Assembly (NCBI GenBank): GCA_944389585.1
Contig: CALXMW010000008.1
Span: 1-64,000 of the forward strand
Direction: 5' to 3'
DNA: 64,000 nucleotides
DNA from: an uncultured Kiritimatiellota bacterium
GTDB taxonomy: Bacteria > Verrucomicrobiota > Kiritimatiellia > RFP12 > DVOR01
Position numbers and translations under genes: made by a program. Within the stretch, counting starts at the first letter, position 1. Each line of letters opens with the position of its first letter. Shown piece after piece: positions 41,501 to 48,280 of this stretch. The notes under the pieces are model-generated. The model was not told the origin of the DNA, made no database searches, and saw nothing but the letters and a program-made list of their open reading frames with translations.

Positions 41501-42347
41501 GCTGCTCTTCGGCGAGCGCCTGGCCCTGCGCGAGGCCCCGCGTTGGAGCGACTGGCCCCTGCCCTACCTCCTCCTGCCCGACGGCCGCGCCATCGGCGAC
41601 GAAGGCGAGTTCGACGAGCCCGGCGCCTGCGCCCTCTCCTCGCGCGCCTTCATGACGGCCCGCGGCCGCGTCCTCTACACCCGCCCCGAAAACCTCCGCC
41701 CCCGCACCGAGAGCGTCACCCGCGTCATCGTCGAGGCGGACGGCGACGCGACGCTCTCGCGCGACATCTACGCCTGGGGCCTCACGGCCGGCGGCGTCCG
41801 CCGCGCCGAGCGCGACCTGACGCCCGAGCTCCGCCGCCGCGCCATCGCCGCCCTCGCCGAGAGCCTCGCGCCCGGCGCCACGCCCGTGAGCGAGTACATC
41901 GTCGACAAGCGCGCCTACCCCACGCGCCAGCGCCTCTCCGTCGAGGCCAAGGCCTACGCCCAGCGCCGCGGCGAGCTCCTCAGCGTCCCCGTCGAGAGCC
42001 TCGTCGCCCCGGTCTACGGCCTGCGCGGCGTCAAGCGCGAGAACCCCATCTGGCAGAGCGCCGCCGAGGGGATGCGCGCCACGCTCGAGTTCTGGCTCCC
42101 CCCCGGCAGCGAGATCGTCTCCAAGCCCGAGCCCTTCGACTACGCCCTCCCCGGCGGCGGGCGCTACACCCTCACCTGCCAGGTGCGGCCCACCCCGCAC
42201 ACCGGCTACCTGCGCGTGACGTACCGGGCCGAGTGCGTCAGCCCGCCGGCGCTCCTCGACGCCTGGCGCTTCCCCGCGCTCGTCGAGCTGGACCGCCTTC
42301 TCACCGCGCCCACCATGCGCACGCTCGTCGTGCGCCTGCCCGAATAA
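38517..42347 (+). CDS. Large secreted protein with two DUF3857/transglutaminase-like modules
   Basis: 1276 residues with a signal peptide (about 1-22). The first module has DUF3857 (about 30-250) then a transglutaminase-like core with Cys345 (RYGVCRDKG), His385 (YFNHAVV) and Asp about 402 (LLDPTDD), a full catalytic triad. A DUF3858-like beta part follows. A second DUF3857-like unit begins near residue 660, and its transglutaminase region (DGYGNRLDRLVLHLALL) has no Cys at the catalytic place, so it is probably inactive. Three near-perfect 15-bp repeats encode WGALR units near residues 937-950. Role unknown; likely outer membrane or periplasmic. tsaD follows after one base. Confidence 0.8.
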   Translation: MKTLVRRMALLAAALCAGLACAALPQMPERLSRETALAKAAETTRRDAPDANTLTIAESQWVEYAADGTDITWVDFWVKALTDKGAQELRAMPLWFKEGYTEAEFQLAEMVRADGTLEPIDLAANVAVSTSNDSTDANIYDPSAKRLVLTVPKAAAGDTLHVVAAFRTIRPRIPDTYHTRALLESFDGPVPYSALTVVAPKDLPLRSQAILDEVPGTVTASRETLADGRTLHRWVARDVPQAFAEEKMPSAEVSLQRVAVSTFATWEEISEWYWALCAKHMRTTPAIDAKVRELTEGKDREAQVEALFAFVAQQVRYMGIIAEEEAPGFEPHDVALTFDNRYGVCRDKGVLLVAMLRKAGFDAYPVIIHAGSPRDKEVPMPYFNHAVVAIDEGARAYRLLDPTDDTARAELPAYLSACSYLVARPDGETLLETPVPSPEGNLAEIETLGELDAAGTLALTSTLRLGGVNDNVYRPLFVRAQPDRVRDVFDGFLKRLAPGAELTDVSVSPEDPADISQPLVVTLRGRVPHFGVPDAKGHTLIALPFMSRAVGLVNFLFDGLAQPTRAYDWVIDAPCGVRERLTLRGLGALGEPALLPDDPILKANGASFDIVCTRAENGDLTLTRELVLSHKTYTPEDYRSLRRFAERMARVESVRPLFSKPPEQDVDAEILLRDEALTLNPDGTLARRSVADTHILTFQGKRALGEVKFVNNPDTETLTLNAVEVTTAKGDRVPLTEKEISRLDVDGAALSPRYPAFRQTVLSLPAVDVGATTHVDVTTASAAGAPFCGLTVFGASPYPTREERFTLTVPLERDPELRLAERNFAGFDVSRTVVTNGAQVVRTWVVRDLPAIRPEPATPAAQLLRPTLAFAMRDAAAHRALPALIARADALADDPGDAVEALAERLCEGLDDEDLEGRLRAAQDYLAKRIRTLGPAWGALRWGALRWGALTPPATTLADGYGNRLDRLVLHLALLRAMGLEAELAFAAANALPDELLFGERLALREAPRWSDWPLPYLLLPDGRAIGDEGEFDEPGACALSSRAFMTARGRVLYTRPENLRPRTESVTRVIVEADGDATLSRDIYAWGLTAGGVRRAERDLTPELRRRAIAALAESLAPGATPVSEYIVDKRAYPTRQRLSVEAKAYAQRRGELLSVPVESLVAPVYGLRGVKRENPIWQSAAEGMRATLEFWLPPGSEIVSKPEPFDYALPGGGRYTLTCQVRPTPHTGYLRVTYRAECVSPPALLDAWRFPALVELDRLLTAPTMRTLVVRLPE
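41325..41366 (+). repeat. 15-bp tandem repeat inside the DUF3857 gene
   Basis: TGGGGCGCCCTCCGC occurs at 41325-41339 and 41340-41354, with a third unit diverging at the end (41355-41366). It encodes WGALR-WGALR-WGAL. The frame is kept when copies change, so it can vary protein length without truncation. Confidence 0.9.
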
Positions 42348-42348
42348 G

Positions 42349-43407
42349 ATGACCGTCCTCGGGATCGAAAGCTCGTGCGACGAGACGGCCGTCGCCGTCG
42401 TCCGCGACGGCGACGAGGTGCTCGCCTCGGTCGTCTACTCCCAGGTGCCGCTGCACCGCCCCTACGGCGGCGTGGTGCCGGAGGTCGCCAGCCGCGCCCA
42501 CGTCGAGAAGATCCGCGGCGTGGCCGAGGAGGCCCTGGCACAGGCCTTCCCCGGCGAGCCCGACCCGTGGGCCAAGGTCGAGGCCATCGCCGCCACGCGC
42601 GGCCCCGGGCTGGCGGCCGCGCTCTTGGTGGGGTGGAGCTTCGCCAAGGGGCTGGCGCTGGCGCTGGGCAAGCCGCTCCTCGCGGTGAACCACATGCACG
42701 CGCACCTCTGGTCCGTCCGCCTGGGGCGCCCGGGGCTGCGCGGCGCGGCGCTGTGGCCCCAGCTGGGGCTGGCGGTGAGCGGGGGGCACACGGCCTTTGT
42801 GGACTGCCCCGCGCCGGGGCGCTTCCGCCTGTTGGGCCAGACGATCGACGACGCGGCGGGCGAGGCCTTCGACAAGGCCGCCAAGCTGCTGGGGCTGGGC
42901 TATCCCGGCGGGCCGGCGGTGGACCGCCTGGCGCGCTCGGCGCCGCCGGAGGCGCGGCGGGCGATCCGCTTCCCGGAGGGGCGGGTCTCGGCGGGGCATC
43001 CGTTGCCGGAGGGGTGGCGGCCCGAGCTGTGCGTCTCGTTCAGCGGGCTGAAGACGGCCCTGCTGACGCACGTGCGGCGGCACCCGCCGCAGGGCGAGGC
43101 CGAGGTGGCGACGATTTGCGCGAGCTACCAGACGGCGATTGTGGGGGCGCTCACGCGCCGCCTGGAGGCGGCGTTGGCGGGCGGGGGCTACCGGTCGCTG
43201 GCCGTGGGCGGGGGCGTCTCGCTCAACGGGCAGCTGCGCGAGGCGTTGGGGGCGCTGGCCGAGCGGCACGGCGTGGCGTTGCTGCTGGCCGAGCCGAGGT
43301 ATTGCGGCGACAACGCGGCCATGATCGCGGGCATCGCCTCGGCGGGCCTAGCGGGGGCGGGGGAAGGGGCGTTGGCGTTGGACGTCGACCCCTCGTTGCC
43401 GATCTGA
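42349..43407 (+). CDS. tsaD: tRNA threonylcarbamoyladenosine synthase subunit TsaD
   Basis: 352 residues. Transfers the threonylcarbamoyl group to A37 of ANN-decoding tRNAs with TsaB and TsaE. Motifs: GIESSCDETAVAVV (residues 5-18), GGVVPEVASRAH (about 40-51), TRGPGLAAALLVG, the metal-binding VNHMHAHLWS (about 111-120), SGGHTAF and GEAFDKAAKLLGLGYPGGP. It starts one base after the DUF3857 gene. MtaB, encoded at 32152-33387, acts on the t6A product, so two steps of the same modification are in this window. Confidence 0.96.
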   Translation: MTVLGIESSCDETAVAVVRDGDEVLASVVYSQVPLHRPYGGVVPEVASRAHVEKIRGVAEEALAQAFPGEPDPWAKVEAIAATRGPGLAAALLVGWSFAKGLALALGKPLLAVNHMHAHLWSVRLGRPGLRGAALWPQLGLAVSGGHTAFVDCPAPGRFRLLGQTIDDAAGEAFDKAAKLLGLGYPGGPAVDRLARSAPPEARRAIRFPEGRVSAGHPLPEGWRPELCVSFSGLKTALLTHVRRHPPQGEAEVATICASYQTAIVGALTRRLEAALAGGGYRSLAVGGGVSLNGQLREALGALAERHGVALLLAEPRYCGDNAAMIAGIASAGLAGAGEGALALDVDPSLPI

Positions 43408-43416
43408 GGGCGGGGC

Positions 43417-44112
43417 TCAATCCTTGATCAGCGCGAAGAAGCGGTCTTGGTAAAGGTCGAAGAGGCCCTTGTCCTTGAGCAGGCGGCCGAGGGGCTTGAT
43501 GAGGGCGGCGTCCTGCGCGGCGGCGGCGAAGGCGCGCTCGATCTCGTCGCGCTCGTCGCGGGGCAGGCGGCCGCGGAAGCCTTCCTTCTCGTGCTCGGCC
43601 AGGGCGTGGAGCGTCTTGGGGAGGGAGGCCTGCACCAGGCGCATGAAGAGGTGCAGGAGGCAGACGTCCCACGGCTCGTCCACGCCCACGACGAGGGCGG
43701 CGTAAGGGTCGCCCTTGCGCGCGAGGGCCCGCTCGGCGCGCTCGCGCACGGCCTCGAGGGGCTCGGAGAGGAGGGTCTCGGAGTAGGTCTCGCGGCGCAG
43801 GCGGTAGGAATAGCGCAGGATGCGGAAGCGGTCGCCGTGGCGCTTCAGGAAGTCGAGGTAGCCCTGGGCTTGGGGGCCGAAGCCCTCCAGCTCCTGCGTC
43901 GAGAGGTCGCCGGGCAGGAGCAGGCGCGGGGGGAAGGTCTGCAGCTTGCCTTCGCGGACGCGCGTCTTGGTGGGGTCGTCCATCGGCTGGGCCAGGAGCG
44001 TGTAGTTCACGAGCGTCTGGTCGAAGGGGTCAAGCAGGCGCTCCGGCGCGCGGACGATGTGCGTGTGCCGGACGGCGTAGACGAAGTCGAACCTGTTTGG
44101 CTCCCGTTTCAT
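43417..44112 (-). CDS. Uncharacterised 231-residue protein
   Basis: I do not recognise the family. The N-terminal third reads RFDFVYAVRHTHIVRAPE and TLVNYTLLAQPMDDP; the rest is helical and charged, with no signal peptide or membrane segment. It is therefore likely cytoplasmic. It converges on tsaD with a 9-base gap. TATAAT on the minus strand (44126-44121) lies 8 bases from ATG 44112 with no Shine-Dalgarno, so it is another leaderless candidate. Codon use is like that of the neighbours, which argues for a real gene. Confidence 0.75.
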   Translation of the reverse strand: MKREPNRFDFVYAVRHTHIVRAPERLLDPFDQTLVNYTLLAQPMDDPTKTRVREGKLQTFPPRLLLPGDLSTQELEGFGPQAQGYLDFLKRHGDRFRILRYSYRLRRETYSETLLSEPLEAVRERAERALARKGDPYAALVVGVDEPWDVCLLHLFMRLVQASLPKTLHALAEHEKEGFRGRLPRDERDEIERAFAAAAQDAALIKPLGRLLKDKGLFDLYQDRFFALIKD

Positions 44113-44170
44113 TGGCGCGCATTATACCAAAAACGCGCGCGCCGCCGTTTCCCCCGCAGGCGCTTTTTGC

Positions 44171-44200
44171 TTGCGCGGGGGGCTCCCGAACGGTTATAAT
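44171..44200 (+). promoter_or_regulatory. Promoter of the cupin-dhaKL-lsrF cluster
   Basis: TTGCGC (44171-44176), an 18-base spacer and TATAAT (44195-44200). The leader is about 45 nt with AAGGAAAGGA before ATG 44252. Confidence 0.65.
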
Positions 44201-44251
44201 AGGCCATGAAACGTCAAGATGGGCCTCGGCCCGCAAGGAAAGGACAAGGAC

Positions 44252-44965
44252 ATGGACACGATGAAGGCAGTGCGCTATGGCGCGATGGCCGTGATGGCCG
44301 CCTCCACGATTGGGTTTTCCGTTGGTTGCGCGGGCACCGCGCAGCCGCAACAACAGGAGATCGTACAAATGGACAACGCTGATTTCTACACCGACGGCAA
44401 GCTCGACACGGCCAAGTGCAAGGAGGCCTACTTCGAGATGATGAAAAAGGTGGGCGCCCCCGTCTACCCGCGCTACAAGGAGGAGCCCGGCTTCCTGTGG
44501 ACGGTCGACTTCGGGCAGGGCGACTTCGCGCGCTTCGGCATGGGCGGGGTCTTCTGGGTGAACAACCGCGACAAGCAGTACTTCGGGCACGAGATCTTCC
44601 TGCTGCCCGGCCAGGCCATCGCCGAGCACCGCCACCTGCCCACCACCGACGCCAAGGGCCCCCTCCAGGCCAAGCATGAAAGCTGGCTCGTGCGCCACGG
44701 CTCCGTCTACGGCTTCAGCGAGGTGGGCGAGCCCAACCTCGACGAGTTCCCGGAGATCAAGGCCCTCCTGGCCGATTGCCAGAAGCCCGTGATGAACTGC
44801 GTCCACGTCGAGAAATGGGAGGCCGACGGCCAGCTCCACGTCCTGCCCAAGGACGAGACCTGGCACTTCATGATGGGCGGCCCCGACGGCGCCGTCGTCA
44901 CCGAGTTCGGCACCTTCCACGACAACAACGGCCTGCGCTTCACCGTCCCCGGCGCCAGCCTCTGA
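44252..44965 (+). CDS. Lipoprotein with a D-lyxose isomerase-like cupin domain
   Basis: 237 residues. The N-terminal MKAVRYGAMAVMAASTIGFSVGC ends in a plausible lipobox (FSVG then Cys near residue 27), so it would be lipid-anchored after export. The body is a cupin: HEIFLLPGQAIAEHRHLPT near residue 113 carries two metal-binding His, with HESWLV and a late HFMMGG as further ligands. This resembles D-lyxose isomerase-like cupins, which are normally cytoplasmic; the lipobox is therefore odd. ATG 44252 is best placed after the Shine-Dalgarno; MK at 44261 is an alternative. Confidence 0.65.
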   Translation: MDTMKAVRYGAMAVMAASTIGFSVGCAGTAQPQQQEIVQMDNADFYTDGKLDTAKCKEAYFEMMKKVGAPVYPRYKEEPGFLWTVDFGQGDFARFGMGGVFWVNNRDKQYFGHEIFLLPGQAIAEHRHLPTTDAKGPLQAKHESWLVRHGSVYGFSEVGEPNLDEFPEIKALLADCQKPVMNCVHVEKWEADGQLHVLPKDETWHFMMGGPDGAVVTEFGTFHDNNGLRFTVPGASL

Positions 44966-45025
44966 GCACCCCCCGCGGCGGGGCCCGCCCCCGCCGCGCC
45001 GCCACCCGCACGAAAGGATCTTGAG

Positions 45026-45337
45026 ATGAAATACCTGCACACCGGCATGATCGTGGGCGAGAAGCTCCCCGACATGGTCTACATGGAACCCCTGAAAGTC
45101 TGGGTCACCGACGCCTCCAAGGACAAGTACGCCATCGAGTTCCTCTACTTCGAGGTCGACTCCCCCATGGCCGCGGCCATCCAGGAACAGCCCCACGTGG
45201 CCTACGAGGTCGAGGACATCGACGCCGCGCTCGAGGGCAAATCCATCCTCTGGCCCAAGATGGACGTGGGCGGCGCCTACATCGCCTTCGTCTACGACAA
45301 CGACACCGTCGTCGAGTTCTACCAGCCCAAGAAGTGA
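45026..45337 (+). CDS. VOC (glyoxalase/dioxygenase-fold) protein
   Basis: 103 residues. The start KYLHTGMIVGE and the pattern HVAYEVEDIDAALEGK...AYIAFVYDNDTVVEFYQPK match a single VOC module, with a His and a C-terminal Glu as possible metal ligands. The substrate is unknown, but its position between the cupin and dhaK suggests isomerisation or epimerisation of a sugar intermediate. GAAAGGA precedes the ATG, and dhaK follows 9 bases after its stop. Confidence 0.75.
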   Translation: MKYLHTGMIVGEKLPDMVYMEPLKVWVTDASKDKYAIEFLYFEVDSPMAAAIQEQPHVAYEVEDIDAALEGKSILWPKMDVGGAYIAFVYDNDTVVEFYQPKK

Positions 45338-45346
45338 GGTGACGCC

Positions 45347-46351
45347 ATGCCCATGAAGAAGTTCCTCAACGACCCCGCCAACCTCACCGCCGAGATGCTC
45401 GAGGGCCTCGCCCTGGCCTACTCCGACAAGGTGAAGCTCGTCAACGAGCGCATCGTCGTGCGCGCCCAGCCCAAGGCCCAGGACAAGGTGGCCCTCGTCT
45501 GCTTCGGCGGCACCGGCCACGAGCCGGCCATGCACGGCTTCGTGGGCGAAGGCATGGCCGACGCCGCCGTCGCCGGCGACGTCTTCGCCGCCCCCGGCGG
45601 CCCCAAGGTCTTCGAGGCCCTCGAGATGCTCAACCGCCCCGCCGGCGTCATCCTGCTGACCCTCAACCACAACGGCGACCGCATGTCCGCCCGCAAGGCC
45701 CTGCGCCTGGCCGAGAAGGCCGGGCTCAACGTCAAGGAAATCGTCGTCCAGGAAGACATCGCCCCCGGCGTCGACGCCGACCCCGAGGACCGCCGCGGCC
45801 TGGGCGGCTGCATCCCCCTGATGAAGGTCATGGGCGCCGCCTGCGAGGAAGGCAAGACCATCGACGAGGTGCTCGCGATCGGCAAAGCCTTCCACAGCCA
45901 CCTGGCCACCCTCTCCGTCGCCCTCAAGGTCGCCACCCACCCCCAGAACGGCGGCGAGATCGGCGCCCTGGCCGACGACGAGATGGAAATCGGCATGGGC
46001 CAGCACGGCGAAGGCGGCGGCGGCATCATGAAGGTGCAGACCGCCGACGAGACCGCCCGCATCATGGTCGACAAACTCGTCCAAGCCACCGGCCTGCAAA
46101 GCGGCGACCGCGCCCTGCTCATCATCAACGGCTCCGGCGCCACCACCACCATGGAAATGCTCATCTGCTACCGTGCGGCCGCCAACTGCCTCGCCCAGAA
46201 AGGCATCACCCTCATGGACGGCATCGCCGACGAGCTCCTCACCGTCCAGGAAATGGCCGGCTTCCAGATGATCCTGGCCAAGGTCTGCCCCACCTGCGAG
46301 GCCCTCCTCAAGGCCAAGGCCAACACCCCCTACTGGACCTGCAACGGCTGA
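45347..46351 (+). CDS. dhaK: Dihydroxyacetone kinase subunit DhaK-like
   Basis: 334 residues. It holds GGTGHEPAMHGFVGEGM (about residues 51-67), which includes the His region contacting substrate, and the catalytic hemiaminal-forming His near residue 220 in IGMGQHGEGG. LLIINGSGATTTMEMLICY is typical of the DhaK C-terminal half. DhaK binds the C3 or C4 keto-sugar covalently and DhaL supplies the phosphoryl group. The protein may use dihydroxyacetone, erythrulose or another short ketose. Start ATG 45347 follows GAGGTGA; Met at 45353 is a second option. Confidence 0.88.
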   Translation: MPMKKFLNDPANLTAEMLEGLALAYSDKVKLVNERIVVRAQPKAQDKVALVCFGGTGHEPAMHGFVGEGMADAAVAGDVFAAPGGPKVFEALEMLNRPAGVILLTLNHNGDRMSARKALRLAEKAGLNVKEIVVQEDIAPGVDADPEDRRGLGGCIPLMKVMGAACEEGKTIDEVLAIGKAFHSHLATLSVALKVATHPQNGGEIGALADDEMEIGMGQHGEGGGGIMKVQTADETARIMVDKLVQATGLQSGDRALLIINGSGATTTMEMLICYRAAANCLAQKGITLMDGIADELLTVQEMAGFQMILAKVCPTCEALLKAKANTPYWTCNG

Positions 46352-46419
46352 GCCCGGGCGGCTTGGCGGCGCCCGCCGCCGCCAAGCCCCCACCCCACCC
46401 CAACCCTCCGGACTCCCCC

Positions 46420-47022
46420 ATGACAATCGAACAATTCAAGGCCGTCTGGCAAAAGGCCCAGGCCGCCATCGAGGCCAACGAGAAACACTTCTCCGAGCTC
46501 GACGCCGCCACCGGCGGCGACGGCGACCACGGCACCGCCATCGTCGCGGCCATCCACGCCATCAACCACGCCGAAGGCGACGACTTCCCCACCCTCCTGG
46601 CCGACATGGCCGAGAAACTCGAGGAAGAGGCCTCCGGCTCCACCTCCTCGCTTTACGGCGCCTGGCTCGAAGGCATGGCCGACGCCGCCCCCAAAGGCGC
46701 CACCGCCCTCGACGCCGACCAGCTGGCCGACCTCTTCCAGGGCGGCTTCGAGGAAATCTGCGCCGTCACCCGCGCCCGCCAAGGCGACAAGACGATGATG
46801 GACGCCCTCCAGCCCGCCACCGAGGCCCTCGTCGCCGCCAAAGGCCAAGGCGAGGCCGCCATGTTCGCCGCCGCCGCCAAGGCCGCCCGCGCCGGCTCCG
46901 ACGCCACCGCGCGACTCCAGGCCAAGTTCGGCCGCGCCAAAAACCTCGGCGAGCGCTCCATCGGCGCCATCGACGCCGGCTCGGCCTCCATGGCCACCGT
47001 CTTCGAGGCCTTCGTCGACTGA
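46420..47022 (+). CDS. dhaL: Dihydroxyacetone kinase subunit DhaL-like
   Basis: 200 residues, all helical. The nucleotide/Mg site is seen as ELDAATGGDGDHGTAI (about residues 26-41), and STSSLYGAWLEGM (about 73) and GDKTMMDALQPA (about 121) are the other conserved DhaL blocks. ATG 46420 (MTIEQF) was chosen as the family-like start. No DhaM (PTS-linked phosphodonor) is present in the cluster, so ATP-driven turnover or a distant donor must be assumed. The lsrF-like gene follows after 46 bases. Confidence 0.88.
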   Translation: MTIEQFKAVWQKAQAAIEANEKHFSELDAATGGDGDHGTAIVAAIHAINHAEGDDFPTLLADMAEKLEEEASGSTSSLYGAWLEGMADAAPKGATALDADQLADLFQGGFEEICAVTRARQGDKTMMDALQPATEALVAAKGQGEAAMFAAAAKAARAGSDATARLQAKFGRAKNLGERSIGAIDAGSASMATVFEAFVD

Positions 47023-47068
47023 CCCCGCCAACCCGCAACCAGCCAATCCGCCAGAAAGGACTTTCCCC

Positions 47069-47947
47069 ATGCCCGACATGGACAACTTCAAGGAGGCCGA
47101 GGCCTTCGGCATCGACACCCCCCAAAAGACCATCGGCTTCCCCCTCAAGGGCTGCTCCAACCTCGACTGGGGCATGAAGAACCGCCTCGCGCGCATCTTC
47201 AACCCCAAGGACGGCCGCTCCCTCATGCTCGCCTGCGACCACGGCTTCATCATGGGCCCCACCGGCGGCGTCGAGCGCATCGACCTCTCCATCGTGCCCC
47301 TCCTCAAGTACGCCGACTGCCTGATGTGTACCCGCGGCGTCCTGCGCGCCGTCATCCCGCCCACGCAGGACATCCCCGTCTGCCTCCGCTCCGACGCCGG
47401 CACCTCCGTCGTCACCGAGCTCAACGACAACGTCGTCATCGACGTCCAGGACGCGCTCCGCCTCAACGCCGCGGCCATGGCCGTCATGGTCTCCGTCGGC
47501 GACGCCGCCACCGAGGCCAAGACCGTCGCCAACCTCTACCACGCCGTCGACGTCGGCCAACGCTACGGCGTCCCCGTCATGGGCGTCACCGCCGTCGGCA
47601 AGCAGATGACCCGCGACGCGCGCTACTTCCGCCTCGCCACGCGCATCTGCGCCGAGAACGGCGCCAACATCGTCAAGACCTACTACACCGAAGGCTTCGA
47701 GACCGTCGTCGCCGCCTGCCCCGTGCCGATCGTCATCGCCGGCGGCAAGAAGGTGCCCGAGCGCGACGCCCTCGAGCTGGCCTACCGCGCCATCAGCGAA
47801 GGCGCCGCCGGCGTGGACATGGGGCGCAACGTCTTCCAGTCCACCAACCCCGCCGCCATGATCCGCGCCGTCGGCGCCGTCATCCACCGCGGCTACAAGC
47901 CCGACGAGGCCTACCAGATGTTCCAAGACCTCTCCGCCTCCAAGTAA
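47069..47947 (+). CDS. LsrF-like class I aldolase/thiolase
   Basis: 292 residues and strongly LsrF-like along its length: PLKGCSNLDWGMKNRLARIF, LACDHGFIMGP (His near 58), ADCLMCTRGVLR, and the Schiff-base Lys203 in IVKTYYTEGFE, then PIVIAGGKKVPERDALE and GVDMGRNVFQS. In E. coli LsrF is a thiolase that ends autoinducer-2 degradation. Relatives are aldolases for sugar phosphates. No other lsr genes are here, and dhaK-dhaL partnership suggests a sugar pathway instead, so I give no symbol. AGAAAGGA precedes ATG 47069. Confidence 0.82.
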   Translation: MPDMDNFKEAEAFGIDTPQKTIGFPLKGCSNLDWGMKNRLARIFNPKDGRSLMLACDHGFIMGPTGGVERIDLSIVPLLKYADCLMCTRGVLRAVIPPTQDIPVCLRSDAGTSVVTELNDNVVIDVQDALRLNAAAMAVMVSVGDAATEAKTVANLYHAVDVGQRYGVPVMGVTAVGKQMTRDARYFRLATRICAENGANIVKTYYTEGFETVVAACPVPIVIAGGKKVPERDALELAYRAISEGAAGVDMGRNVFQSTNPAAMIRAVGAVIHRGYKPDEAYQMFQDLSASK

Positions 47948-47966
47948 GGCCGGGAGCCGGACGCGA

Positions 47967-47999
47967 CAGGGGCCGCCCGCGGGCGGCCCCTGCCTTTTT
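47967..47999 (+). terminator. Terminator of the dhaKL-lsrF cluster
   Basis: A long perfect palindrome, CAGGGGCCGCCCGC followed directly by its complement, then CCTTTTTC. Confidence 0.85.
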
Positions 48000-48041
48000 C
48001 CCGCCCCGGCGCCCCGCCGCAAAGCCCGCAAAAAGAAACGC

Positions 48042-48071
48042 TTGACTTCCCTTCGCCGGTTGTGCTACCTT
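48042..48071 (+). promoter_or_regulatory. Promoter of the candidate small RNA
   Basis: TTGACT (48042-48047), an 18-base spacer and TACCTT (48066-48071) with a TGTGC extension. Predicted start near 48078-48079. Confidence 0.65.
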
Positions 48072-48077
48072 TATTGC

Positions 48078-48244
48078 GTCAAGGCGAGAGTGGACTTCCC
48101 CTAGGCGTGCCACACCCCACCCCACCCCGCGCACGCCGCAATTGTCCTGCGCCTTGGCCCGCCAGGGGCTGGGATGGAACGAGCGTGGTCGTTTGTGCGC
48201 ACATCTGACCGATTAGCCGCCATCCCTCGACCCCTGGCTTTTTT
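48078..48244 (+). ncRNA. Candidate structured small RNA upstream of smc
   Basis: About 165 nt with its own promoter and a terminal hairpin plus T6. Helices: CAAGGCG (48080-48086) with CGCCTTG (48150-48156); GGAC (48092-48095) with GTCC (48144-48147); GGCGTGC (48104-48110) with GCACGCC (48131-48137) around a C-rich loop; then a 3' hairpin GCCAGGGG (48161-48168) with CCCCTGGC (48231-48238) and GGGATGG (48171-48177) with CCATCCC (48220-48226), enclosing a 42-nt loop with a small inner stem. No open reading frame of note. It does not show the long bubble hairpin of 6S RNA or the GGAA-type loop of SRP RNA. Identity unknown. Confidence 0.6.
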
Positions 48245-48280
48245 GTGCCCCCGGGGGCGCGTTTTGGTACAATGTCCGGG

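Noticed and set aside
37170-42200. A 1676-codon open frame on the minus strand opposite the DUF3857 gene, and many similar long antisense frames
   Set aside because: High GC makes stop codons rare in other frames; these lack family motifs and have low-complexity Gly/Ala/Val/Glu-rich translations.
44206-44260. A leaderless upstream ATG (MKRQDGPRPARK) 6 bases after TATAAT in the cupin cluster leader
   Set aside because: It opens an out-of-frame, compositionally poor peptide over the real Shine-Dalgarno; could be a uORF but I cannot support it.
48078-48244. 6S RNA, SRP RNA or tmRNA for the candidate RNA
   Set aside because: It folds as two separate hairpin units without the central bubble of 6S, the GGAA-type SRP loop, or a tRNA-like end.
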